Below, piece after piece: positions 17,466-25,953 of a DNA stretch of 64,000 nt; within the stretch, counting starts at the first letter, position 1, and each line of letters begins with the position of its first letter. The stretch lies in contig CAZOFT010000001.1 in assembly GCA_964579395.1 (NCBI GenBank), positions 229,345 to 293,344 on the forward strand, in the 5' to 3' direction. The position numbers were made by a program, and so were the translations under genes. Under the pieces are notes generated by a model. That model was not told the origin of the DNA and ran no database searches. It was given only the letters and a program-made list of their open reading frames with translations. Origin of the DNA: JACOTV01 sp964579395 (GTDB taxonomy: Bacteria > Patescibacteriota > Microgenomatia > UBA1406 > GWC2-37-13).

Positions 17466-19720
17466 AGGAACCACTTAGGAAAAAACAATTTTTTATAGCA
17501 ATCTTGTTTGCTTGTGTTTTTGCCGCACTGCTTGCAGCCAATAACGCAATCCCACTTCACCAAACAACCGCAACAACACCAGCCACCTATATCGAGACCG
17601 TCTTGCCTCCAGCGGAGATCTCAAACAACTATAAAAATGATCCTTATGTTCGCATCCATCCATCCACCGTTTTGTACCCAGCTATTCGATTCGTCGAGTC
17701 GCTCCAACATAGCCCTTTTAGCGACCTGCGTTTTTTACTAGGAAGAAAACGTATTGCAGAATTGCTTGAATGGGGAGAAACTATTCCGAGCAATTCCATA
17801 TCGATACATCAGGATCCGCAAAAAACTGCCCAAGAACTCAACAGTAAACGAAGAGCGGGTTGGAAAACATATCTGACACTTCAAACAACGTGGGAGTCGC
17901 TTTTGAGCGACTATATGCATGAGTGTGAGTACGCCACAGATACTCAAAATCAGCATTTGGATCAAGCATGGTATTTAGAATCGATTCTTTTTGCAGTTCG
18001 CCGTGATGAGCGCCTTCTTCTGGGTCGTATTGAAAATTCTGCTCTGGCGATTACTAATCGGCAATACATATATGCTATTTCGCACGCCACATTTTCTTAT
18101 TGCAAACAGCGGCTGGATTCAATAGGATACGCAACTGACGAGTACAGACAAAATTATCTAACTCCTCCAACAACTTCAGGACACCTCACCCCATACATAA
18201 CCACTCAATCAGTGCCGTATGCAACAAGCATTCGCTTATCTGCAAACAATGCCAATCACACCACAAGACTACGAGAAGGAAATAGTGCATGGCAAAGCAC
18301 TGAGCCGCTTCCGATCAAAAGCGATGATCGCACGATCAATACACGTATCGGTGCCGAACCTATAACACAGCAAAATGAATGGACAAAAAAAATAAACCAT
18401 GGCACAGCTATCAATGAAACGTCTGTCACTGTTCCACAAGATATTCGAGCTACACGACTCTTAGTCACAATAAGTGATATTCCACCTTCAACAAAAGCAA
18501 TCCAGATTCGGAAAGACTCCAAGCTGTTTAACCCAGTGCAAAACATGTATTCAAACCATACCGAGTTTTTTCCCGCCTACCACCTTCACACATATAAAAC
18601 ACCATACAAAATGGTGTTGTACGAATTACCAAATGAGCGTGTTGATCGTGTGTATGTGAAATTAATTCAAAGTCCTCCGAATACAGCTGTCGCCAACATT
18701 AGCATTACGGCACTGTATCGTCCACCTATTCTTCTTGCAGGAACGATACATCCAATCCCACATGAGGGACTTATCACAACAACGCGGAAGTGGTTTTCTC
18801 AAAACAGCATGGCACTGATAATTGCAGATTTTCTCATTGTGGTTGTGCTCTGCGCCATTTACATTCGTAGCGTTCGACAAGTATTGGCACAGATATGGGG
18901 TCACATTTTCAGCAGAAAAAATGTTTTCACCTATGTTGTACCCACAACCATACTGCTTATTGCTGCAGATGTTACTCTCACTTCCAAAAACATTCCTATC
19001 TATAGGTATGTGCTGGTACCATTTGGTATAGCACTGTATGTGCTGAAGCCAAGCGGCAAAACAATATCCCAACATATTGGGCTTCTCTTTGGACTTTCAC
19101 TTCTTGGATACCTGGCTAAACTACCTGCAGCCGAGACACTATTTCGCTGGTCATATCTGTATATGTGTTTCGCGTTTTTCTTTCATTCGTATAACAATAC
19201 AAAGTCTGGCTCAAAGTCTCATCTACACGATCCACTTTGGTACAGACAGTATATGGCTATCGATAGACATATACGCCGTGCATACAACAAAATATTTCAT
19301 GTACCGGTAAAAAAACCGTCTGACTTTTTACACAATACACTCATCGCATTCTTCGTCATACTTGCAAGCATCTCTTTAGTTCTGTTGGTGCGCAAGTTAA
19401 ATTCGATAGCAACAAACTACAATCGCATCCCTTCAATTTCCGCCGTTGAACCACAAACAATATATCCCGGCACGGTGGTTGTAATTAAGGGGAAGAGTTT
19501 TGGATGGAATACTGATCAAAACTCACGTATTATGTCCGTATACGGTGATATGAATATTCTTGACTGGAAAGACACGAGAGTCGTTTTTCAAATACCAGCC
19601 GCGATGCGATCAGGAACCATGCAGATCCAAATTGCAAAATATGATGTCTGGTTTAATGAAGTAAAATTATTAACGAGTGAACCAGCATCTATCAACGTCA
19701 CAGCAACAAAACAAAAGTAG
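17462..19720 (+). CDS. Membrane protein with C-terminal IPT/TIG domain
   Basis: 752 residues. One N-terminal helix is followed by a large exported region (to about residue 450). Four to six helices follow near residues 455-575, another near 625-645, and then a beta-rich end (SAVEPQTIYPGTVVVIKGKS, then the FQIPAAMRSGTMQIQI strand pair) that reads as an immunoglobulin-like IPT/TIG fold. The extracytoplasmic part has many Thr/Asn and no recognised catalytic motif. It overlaps the upstream membrane protein by 4 nt. A partner or scaffold for that protein, or a surface adhesin-like factor, is plausible; the enzyme class is unknown. Confidence 0.6.
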   Translation: MKEPLRKKQFFIAILFACVFAALLAANNAIPLHQTTATTPATYIETVLPPAEISNNYKNDPYVRIHPSTVLYPAIRFVESLQHSPFSDLRFLLGRKRIAELLEWGETIPSNSISIHQDPQKTAQELNSKRRAGWKTYLTLQTTWESLLSDYMHECEYATDTQNQHLDQAWYLESILFAVRRDERLLLGRIENSALAITNRQYIYAISHATFSYCKQRLDSIGYATDEYRQNYLTPPTTSGHLTPYITTQSVPYATSIRLSANNANHTTRLREGNSAWQSTEPLPIKSDDRTINTRIGAEPITQQNEWTKKINHGTAINETSVTVPQDIRATRLLVTISDIPPSTKAIQIRKDSKLFNPVQNMYSNHTEFFPAYHLHTYKTPYKMVLYELPNERVDRVYVKLIQSPPNTAVANISITALYRPPILLAGTIHPIPHEGLITTTRKWFSQNSMALIIADFLIVVVLCAIYIRSVRQVLAQIWGHIFSRKNVFTYVVPTTILLIAADVTLTSKNIPIYRYVLVPFGIALYVLKPSGKTISQHIGLLFGLSLLGYLAKLPAAETLFRWSYLYMCFAFFFHSYNNTKSGSKSHLHDPLWYRQYMAIDRHIRRAYNKIFHVPVKKPSDFLHNTLIAFFVILASISLVLLVRKLNSIATNYNRIPSISAVEPQTIYPGTVVVIKGKSFGWNTDQNSRIMSVYGDMNILDWKDTRVVFQIPAAMRSGTMQIQIAKYDVWFNEVKLLTSEPASINVTATKQK

Positions 19721-19794
19721 GGGGCATGGCATGACAATGATGTGACGCGTATCCCGACAGAGTTGCCAAATCAAAATGACCGAATAGAATACCA

Positions 19795-21351
19795 ATGAAG
19801 AAATACCTTCTTATAGCGTCAGTAGTTGTTGCCTTTGCACTGCTATACCGTATATACGGCCTCACTACACCCATCCCTCTGTGGGTCGATGAATTTAGCA
19901 CAGCGAGAAGCGCACGCAACATCTTACAGTACGGGCCAGGCATCTTTCTCTTTCCCGGAAAACTACTTGTCGAGGGACACAACTATACAACCTATATCGC
20001 AGCAGCGGTATCAATGCTTCTACTCGGGGAAACGACATTTGCGCTTCGTCTGCCGTTTGCAATTCTAGGCGCTCTTGCAATCGGTGCTATCTATCTGTTT
20101 ATGATGCGCATTACCAACCGACAAGGACCATCACTCGCAACTGCATTGCTGACAGCCACTTCATATAGTCTCATTACCTGGTCACGACAAGCAAGAGAAT
20201 ACTCACTCATTCAATTGATTATTTTTAGCCTCTTATTTGCAGCAACCTATCTTTATTCTTCAAAATCACACATCAGAAAGAGAGCGCTTATTGCATGCAT
20301 TGCAATTGGAATTGTAGGCTTACTGACACATGTTTTTTTCTATTTGCTCATCATTTCAATGCTCATATACTACGGGCTCGTCTATCGTATTATGTTTGTG
20401 CGATGGCTATTGCAATCTCGATATCATATCGCATATGTTGTTTTCTTGGGAGCAGTTGGCTCATATGCTGCATACCGGCAAGGAGTGCTTGGTCTTTTTA
20501 CAAACCAGCTATTTCTTGCAAATAATCTATGGTACTACCACTCCTATCTATGGAGAGAGTACGGATTATTGACAACACTCGGCATCGGCGGACTCCTGGT
20601 AATGGTGCGAAAACGCATTCCTCTTAGCGGCCTTATGACACTACATCTTGTAGTTCATTTAGTGTTTATCACGTTTATTTTTACCCACTATATTTCAAAG
20701 TATCTTCAGCCTGTATTGCCGTACCTGTATATCGGTATGGGCTACCTTATCTGGCATATTTGTGAATCGGTATTTATTGCAAAACAAAAAATGCGGGCGA
20801 CAGTCTTGTGCGTTGTTGTCACGTGCGCCATAATTGCCAATGGAGATTCTTTTGCGACAAAACCAAAAAAATATTACTCTCTCAATCACGATTTCAGGGA
20901 AATTGCCAACATAGACTATGATCAGTTTTACTCAATTATTCTTCCTGCAGCAACAAAAGATGCTTCTGTGGCAATCATTGAAACATGGCCAGACCGGGCA
21001 TTTTGGTACCTAGGGAACAATTATCCAAACACGTATCTGTTTCGGTGGGGAAATGAATCAGGCTCAACCAACGGACACACTCATAAAACACCATTTTATA
21101 TAAACTCAAACGGAGAAAAAGAAGTTGCTTCCGGACTGCGCCTTATAAGCACTGTATCTGATTTAAAACAGGCCATGAAAAAGTATCCAAAAGGATATAT
21201 TTTTATTGACGATGAAAGTCTCCCGCAAGATGTAATTGAATATGCAAAAAAACACATGAAAGAAGAGTTGTATCTCGACCACTTTCCTTTGGACGACAAT
21301 CCTTACTCCATCTGGCCCGCCAGACTGTACAGTTGGAATCTTACAAAATAA
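19795..21351 (+). CDS. GT-C family glycosyltransferase (PMT_2/ArnT-like)
   Basis: 518 residues, about ten to twelve membrane helices in the first 350 residues and a soluble tail. The first periplasmic loop has PLWVDEFSTARSA with Asp32-Glu33, the catalytic acidic pair of PMT/ArnT-type transferases that use polyprenyl-phosphate sugars. A promoter is visible (TTGCCA 19763-19768, 16 nt, TAGAAT 19785-19790), only 4 nt before the ATG. Three consecutive polytopic proteins (14,979-21,351) suggest assembly or decoration of glycans on the outer face of the membrane. Confidence 0.75.
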   Translation: MKKYLLIASVVVAFALLYRIYGLTTPIPLWVDEFSTARSARNILQYGPGIFLFPGKLLVEGHNYTTYIAAAVSMLLLGETTFALRLPFAILGALAIGAIYLFMMRITNRQGPSLATALLTATSYSLITWSRQAREYSLIQLIIFSLLFAATYLYSSKSHIRKRALIACIAIGIVGLLTHVFFYLLIISMLIYYGLVYRIMFVRWLLQSRYHIAYVVFLGAVGSYAAYRQGVLGLFTNQLFLANNLWYYHSYLWREYGLLTTLGIGGLLVMVRKRIPLSGLMTLHLVVHLVFITFIFTHYISKYLQPVLPYLYIGMGYLIWHICESVFIAKQKMRATVLCVVVTCAIIANGDSFATKPKKYYSLNHDFREIANIDYDQFYSIILPAATKDASVAIIETWPDRAFWYLGNNYPNTYLFRWGNESGSTNGHTHKTPFYINSNGEKEVASGLRLISTVSDLKQAMKKYPKGYIFIDDESLPQDVIEYAKKHMKEELYLDHFPLDDNPYSIWPARLYSWNLTK

Positions 21352-21394
21352 CACGTGCAATTTATCGTTTAATATTTTATTATGTGCTCAACAT

Positions 21395-22714
21395 ATGAAC
21401 GCTGCTGCTGACAAAACGAAAGATCGAATTCATACGCTCATTGAGAAATACTACAACCAAACTCAACAAGCGTTTCGGCCTGGTATTGATACTGTCCAGT
21501 ATGCAGGCTCTGTCTATGATGAGCAGGAATTGATTGCCATGACAGACGTAATGCTGCGTGGCTGGTTTGGCCTGGGTGTCCAAGGTGAAGCATTTGAGCA
21601 AGAGCTCGCAAAATACCTGGGAGCACCAAGAGTCTACCTCACAAATTCAGGCTCATCTGCAGACTTGCTTGCTGTCTCTTCGCTCATGTCGCCCCTTTTT
21701 GCAGATCATCTTAATCCGGGTGATGAGGCGATTACGCCCATATGCACGTTTCCCACCGCAGTGTCATCGATTATTCATAATAGACTTAAACCAGTTTTTG
21801 TAGATGTCGATTTAAAAACACTTAATCCGCGAGTAGAAGATATTGAACGAGCAATCACTAAAAAAACACGCCTCATTCTCCTTGTGCACACTCTGGGAAA
21901 TCCTAACGACATGGATCGCATCATGAAGCTGGCTAAAAAACACAACATCTATGTGATTGAAGACAACTGTGACGCACTTGGCTCAACCTATAACGGACAA
22001 AAAACAGGAACCTTTGGTGTATTTGGAACAGAATCATTTTATCCGGCACACCATATGACAACTGCAGGTGAAGGCGGCGCAGTAATCGTAAACGATATGC
22101 GTTTTTTGCGTATTACCCAAGGGTTGCGGGAGTGGGGAAGAGCCTGTTGGTGCGGTGCTTCTGGTGGAGGTCTCAACGGAACATGCGGTGTACGATTCAA
22201 TTATAAAATCGATGGCATGCCGTATGATCACAAATACATCTTTAATCAAGTTGGCTACAATATAAAACCCGTTGAGATTCAGGCGGCCATGGGGCGGGCC
22301 CAGTTAAAAAAACTGAACAGATTTATCCGTGCACGTAAAAAAAACTTCAAAACGTATACAAAAATCTTTTCAAAATACTCAGATTATTTCACTCTTCACG
22401 AGGCAATGCCAAACTCAGATCCAAGCTGGTTCGCATTTCCAATTACCGTCAAACCGGATGCACCGTTTTCTCGTTTTGATTTGACGTATTTTCTTGAAAC
22501 TCATAGGGTACAAACTCGTCCGCTTTTTACCGGCAACATCGCAAAGCAACCCGGATTTAAGCACGTAAGCTATAAGATTTCCGGCAAAACCCCTAACGCT
22601 GATCTTATTCATTCAAATACATTTTTTATCGGCGTGTATCCTGGACTTACCGATGCACACATCGACTATGTGCACGAAATGGTTAAGGAGTTTTTGAAAC
22701 AAAAAATCAAATAA
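21395..22714 (+). CDS. rfbH: RfbH/E1-type PMP-dependent 3-dehydrase with Fe-S cluster
   Basis: 439 residues, DegT fold. The lysine expected for a PLP aldimine is replaced by histidine (FYPAHHMTTAGEGG, His219-His220), the hallmark of CDP-4-keto-6-deoxyglucose-3-dehydrase (E1) and ColD. Cysteines at 192, 251, 253 and 264 closely match the spaced [2Fe-2S] cysteine motif of Yersinia E1, with a small insertion in the last interval, so the radical-type E1 reaction (C3 deoxygenation toward 3,6-dideoxyhexoses) is expected. E1 needs an electron-donating reductase (E3); none is adjacent. Substrate nucleotide (CDP, GDP or dTDP) is not evident. A GT2 gene follows 6 nt later. Confidence 0.87.
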   Translation: MNAAADKTKDRIHTLIEKYYNQTQQAFRPGIDTVQYAGSVYDEQELIAMTDVMLRGWFGLGVQGEAFEQELAKYLGAPRVYLTNSGSSADLLAVSSLMSPLFADHLNPGDEAITPICTFPTAVSSIIHNRLKPVFVDVDLKTLNPRVEDIERAITKKTRLILLVHTLGNPNDMDRIMKLAKKHNIYVIEDNCDALGSTYNGQKTGTFGVFGTESFYPAHHMTTAGEGGAVIVNDMRFLRITQGLREWGRACWCGASGGGLNGTCGVRFNYKIDGMPYDHKYIFNQVGYNIKPVEIQAAMGRAQLKKLNRFIRARKKNFKTYTKIFSKYSDYFTLHEAMPNSDPSWFAFPITVKPDAPFSRFDLTYFLETHRVQTRPLFTGNIAKQPGFKHVSYKISGKTPNADLIHSNTFFIGVYPGLTDAHIDYVHEMVKEFLKQKIK

Positions 22715-22720
22715 CACACC

Positions 22721-23734
22721 ATGCCTGCGAAACACCATTTGAAAGCACCCACTCTCTCGTTGTGTATTCCCAGCTACAATCGTGCAGACGATATCATTCA
22801 GGTGTTAAAAGACCTACAGCAACAAACAGTACCTCCTTATGAAATTGTGGTTAATGACGACTGTTCTGACGAGAAAGATGTAAAAAAAATAAAGGCATTT
22901 CTTAAGACCATGCCGCAGGTGAAGTGGTATGAAAATAAAAAAAATAAGCGACTGGCAGGTAATTGTAATGAAGCAGTAAAACGGGCAAAAGGTGAGTATG
23001 TGTCACTTGTTAACAATGACGATCGGGTATCGCCACGATATGTCGAACTCATCTTAAAGTCAATACAGCAGTATCCAGGGTATAACGCTTATATGACCAA
23101 TGCCATCGGAATCACTGAAGAAAAACAGATTGTCGGAGACTACCGACTCATACGGAAAAACGGAGTAATCGAGAAAAAAACCGGCATACGCCATTTATAC
23201 AATTACTACTTCCTCAACTTGATCAGCATATCAGGTGCTACCTTCTACAAGACCTCCTACATCAAGTCTGTTTTGTTTGACGAGCGCTATGGCAATGAGG
23301 CCGACCTTGATTTTGCACTCAAAATGCTTGCAACTATAGACATCATGTACATTGATTTGCCGATCTATTTTGTGCGCATGCATAGCGATTCAACGTCACG
23401 CAAAATTCGTCTTGAGACAGATCGCTTGATTGGCAATATCACCAACTGTATGAAAATATTTCGCAGCTACAAAAGTCACAAAAAACAGGTCCCCCTGTAC
23501 ATTGAGCGCGTGCAAGCAATGTATGTGCTGCAACTCCTATATAAATATCGCTTTTCGGTAAACCGCGTCAAAAAAATACTGAAGATATCGTCAAATCGTG
23601 AACTCATTGTTTCAACACTTATGATTTTCTGGCTTGTCGGCGCATTTTCCCTACGCAAACTATCAGTGACGCTCCATAGACCCAACTATGTTGCATTTTC
23701 TCCGGAAGACATCCAGACATCCAACAATTCATAA
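22721..23734 (+). CDS. GT2 family glycosyltransferase
   Basis: 337 residues. TLSLCIPSYNRADD begins the fold, EIVVNDDCSDEKD lies near residue 42, and YVSLVNNDDRVSPRY near residue 93 holds the DD metal site. The C-terminal part is basic (RVKKILKISSNRE) with one hydrophobic helix, suggesting membrane association. It lies 6 nt after rfbH, in the same operon, making it a candidate transferase for the deoxysugar made by that enzyme (inference from position only). Confidence 0.84.
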   Translation: MPAKHHLKAPTLSLCIPSYNRADDIIQVLKDLQQQTVPPYEIVVNDDCSDEKDVKKIKAFLKTMPQVKWYENKKNKRLAGNCNEAVKRAKGEYVSLVNNDDRVSPRYVELILKSIQQYPGYNAYMTNAIGITEEKQIVGDYRLIRKNGVIEKKTGIRHLYNYYFLNLISISGATFYKTSYIKSVLFDERYGNEADLDFALKMLATIDIMYIDLPIYFVRMHSDSTSRKIRLETDRLIGNITNCMKIFRSYKSHKKQVPLYIERVQAMYVLQLLYKYRFSVNRVKKILKISSNRELIVSTLMIFWLVGAFSLRKLSVTLHRPNYVAFSPEDIQTSNNS

Positions 23735-23776
23735 CTGAGCGCATTCTGTAGAATAAAAAAGTAGAATATATACAGT

Positions 23777-24547
23777 ATGCTAAGCGTCGTGATCGTGCAC
23801 TACAACTCAATCAGCCATCTGCAAAAACTGCTATCAATGCTCAGTGCAGATGCGCAGCTTCAGATCATTGTGGTGGATAATTTCTCGACCGACCAGGTGA
23901 CTGAGAAAGTAAAAGAAGTTGTTGAGCGCCATCAGAAGAATCATAATGTACTACTGGTCACCAATCATGACAATCGGGGTTTTGCGGCAGGTTGCAATCA
24001 GGGAGCTGGATTTGCAAAAGGGGAGTGGTTGCTGTTTCTCAACCCCGATATTGAAGTGGAGCCTGCAAAGATTCACTACATGATGGAAGAGGCCACAAAG
24101 CGCAAACTCGACGCCGCAAGTCCTCGGCCAAAGACTACCGATTATCTGAAACCGATCCCGACACCGCTGTCACTTCTGGCCGAATTCACGCCGCTTAAAA
24201 TCATTGTGCCGCTTTCGTATTTCAGACAGCGCACACTGACCGGCGGATTTTTACTGATCAAACAGTCGGTTCTCAAAAAGCTGGGTGGGTGGGATGAGCG
24301 ATTTTTCCTGTGGTTTGAGGATAGCGATCTATCAAAACGACTGTATGACGAAGGCTACAAAATCGGATGGATTGATCTTCCTCATATTCACGTAGGCGGC
24401 GGGTCGCTAAAAAAGTTGGATGCCGACAACCAGCGATACCTGTTTTTTACCTCCATGATGCAGTATGCGCAAAAACACTTTGGGGCGGGAGGGGTTGTTG
24501 TCGTAAAGCTTCTTCAGAAAAAATACCTGCCGGCAAGACGCACCTGA
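23777..24547 (+). CDS. GT2 family glycosyltransferase (rhamnosyltransferase-like)
   Basis: 256 residues. LSVVIVHYNSISHL opens the fold, and NRGFAAGCNQGAGFAKGEW near residue 72 with LFLNPDIEVEP is the typical signature of WbbL/rhamnosyltransferase-like GT2 enzymes. FLWFEDSDLSKRL near residue 178 is the acceptor-site ED motif. TAGAAT at 23762-23767 ends 9 nt before the ATG, so it may have its own leaderless promoter despite lying only 42 nt after the previous gene. It closes the first glycan locus. Confidence 0.85.
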   Translation: MLSVVIVHYNSISHLQKLLSMLSADAQLQIIVVDNFSTDQVTEKVKEVVERHQKNHNVLLVTNHDNRGFAAGCNQGAGFAKGEWLLFLNPDIEVEPAKIHYMMEEATKRKLDAASPRPKTTDYLKPIPTPLSLLAEFTPLKIIVPLSYFRQRTLTGGFLLIKQSVLKKLGGWDERFFLWFEDSDLSKRLYDEGYKIGWIDLPHIHVGGGSLKKLDADNQRYLFFTSMMQYAQKHFGAGGVVVVKLLQKKYLPARRT

Positions 24548-24552
24548 TAGTA

Positions 24553-24720
24553 CTACTGCAATTGCTCACCGGCTGCTGCAGATTGATGTAGAGACGGACG
24601 AGATAGATTTTTTGTCGCCTTGCTCACCATCGTAATCAACACAAACCCCAACATCACACATACCGCCACAACCCACAGCGTAAAAGCAGCATACTGTTTG
24701 AATGAGTAAGATGTGTTCAT
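24553..24720 (-). CDS. Small single-pass membrane protein (55 aa)
   Basis: The reverse strand encodes MNTSYSFKQYAAFT followed by one strongly hydrophobic helix (residues ~13-31, ending VLITM) and a short polar tail ending EQLQ. A TATAAG box on that strand (24734-24729) ends 8 nt before the ATG, the same spacing as other genes here, and an AAGGTG sequence is also present. It fills almost all of the 281-bp gap between the GT2 gene and sppA and is divergent from sppA. It is too short for family assignment; function unknown. The leaderless-type promoter is the main reason to treat it as real. Confidence 0.55.
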   Translation of the reverse strand: MNTSYSFKQYAAFTLWVVAVCVMLGFVLITMVSKATKNLSRPSLHQSAAAGEQLQ

Positions 24721-24816
24721 AGTTTCACCTTATATCCAACTGCGTATGAAAGGAATGACAAATCTGTCATATTTCGTGACAATTGATCTTTTTACTATGC
24801 GCTCGTCAACACCTGC

Positions 24817-24828
24817 TATACTGGGTGC
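24817..24828 (+). promoter_or_regulatory. -10 box, leaderless start of sppA
   Basis: An extended -10 (TGC then TATACT at 24817-24822) ends 6 nt before the ATG at 24829, so transcription should start at or next to the start codon. Confidence 0.55.
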
Positions 24829-25905
24829 ATGATTCGACAAGCGATTCGATCAGGTCTGCGCGCTTTTTTTAAAACTATCACGATCACCATCGGGGTAGGG
24901 TGTGGCATGCTTGTGGTATTTGTACTGCTGGCACTAGCTGTCGGCAATCAGGATGCAGATCTGCCCGGACACATACAAAAACATTCGTTGAATACAATAT
25001 ACGGCGACGAATCAAGCCGATCCTATATTCTGTCTATTCCTGTCCGGGGGATTATTGTCGGAGATGAATCAGAACTTGGGGGAGTGGGGTCTTTTTTGGA
25101 CTCAGGCATCACCGCCGGATACGATGTGCAAAGACAGTTGCTCGAAGCGGCAAAAAATAAAAAAATCAAAGCGGTTGTTTTGGACATACACTCACCAGGA
25201 GGAACCATATACGGAGCGCACGCGATTGCCGACGCAGTGGCGGAATACAAAAAAGAGACGAAGCAACCCGTATACGCATTCGTTTCAGGAATCGCAGCAT
25301 CAGGCGCATATTGGAGCGCCGTGTCAGCAGATATGATTATTGCAGATTATGGTTCGCAGACAGGGTCGGTGGGCGTCATATCGGGCCCCTATACCTTCTA
25401 TGATGACGTAACCGCACAACAAGCAAGCCTTATAGAGCCGGGAATCGTAACGCAAAATGGCATTGAACAAATCTATATTACTGCCGGCACTTCAAAAGAC
25501 CTGGGCAATCCGTACAGGCGCATGACAGAGGCAGAGGTCAAACATGAGCAGACCGCCGTAAACAACGAATACGATCTGTTTGTTGCATATGTCGCATCAA
25601 GACGAAAGGTGCCTGCCGGGACTATTAAGTCAGATTGGGGAGCGCTGGTGTTTGAAAATGAGCGAGCACTCAGCCAAAAACTCATTGACAAGGTAGGAAA
25701 TCGCCAGTCTACATACAAAGCACTCGCACAGTCAGCAAACATAGAGGATTCATACCAGGTAGTAGAGGAAGAATCAGTCCGCTCAATCATCAGCACACTC
25801 CTGTTTTCCAAAACAACTACACCACCCGTTTCTGCCTGCAGTCTCATTAAGCGAGCCTCAACTCCGCTTGTGGTGAGCCAAACATACGTTTCTTCTTGTC
25901 AATAA
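24829..25905 (+). CDS. sppA: Signal peptide peptidase SppA (S49 serine protease)
   Basis: 358 residues, membrane-anchored by one helix near residues 16-38. The S49 domain includes DIHSPGGTIYGA near residue 119, the nucleophile Ser158 in GIAASGAYW, and GSVGVI near residue 179. Lys223 (TAGTSKDLGNP) is the likely general base of the Ser-Lys dyad. The single-domain length is that of the short, archaeal/Gram-positive SppA rather than the E. coli double-domain form. It should digest leftover signal peptides or small membrane proteins at the outer membrane face. The ATG is set by the TATACT box 6 nt upstream. Confidence 0.88.
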   Translation: MIRQAIRSGLRAFFKTITITIGVGCGMLVVFVLLALAVGNQDADLPGHIQKHSLNTIYGDESSRSYILSIPVRGIIVGDESELGGVGSFLDSGITAGYDVQRQLLEAAKNKKIKAVVLDIHSPGGTIYGAHAIADAVAEYKKETKQPVYAFVSGIAASGAYWSAVSADMIIADYGSQTGSVGVISGPYTFYDDVTAQQASLIEPGIVTQNGIEQIYITAGTSKDLGNPYRRMTEAEVKHEQTAVNNEYDLFVAYVASRRKVPAGTIKSDWGALVFENERALSQKLIDKVGNRQSTYKALAQSANIEDSYQVVEEESVRSIISTLLFSKTTTPPVSACSLIKRASTPLVVSQTYVSSCQ

Positions 25906-25938
25906 GCCAAATAGGTAGCATATACTACATCGGCGAGG

Positions 25939-25953
25939 TATAATACTTTCATC
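25939..25953 (+). promoter_or_regulatory. -10 box, leaderless start at 25954
   Basis: TATAAT at 25939-25944 ends 9 nt before the ATG of the FAD oxidoreductase gene. Confidence 0.5.
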
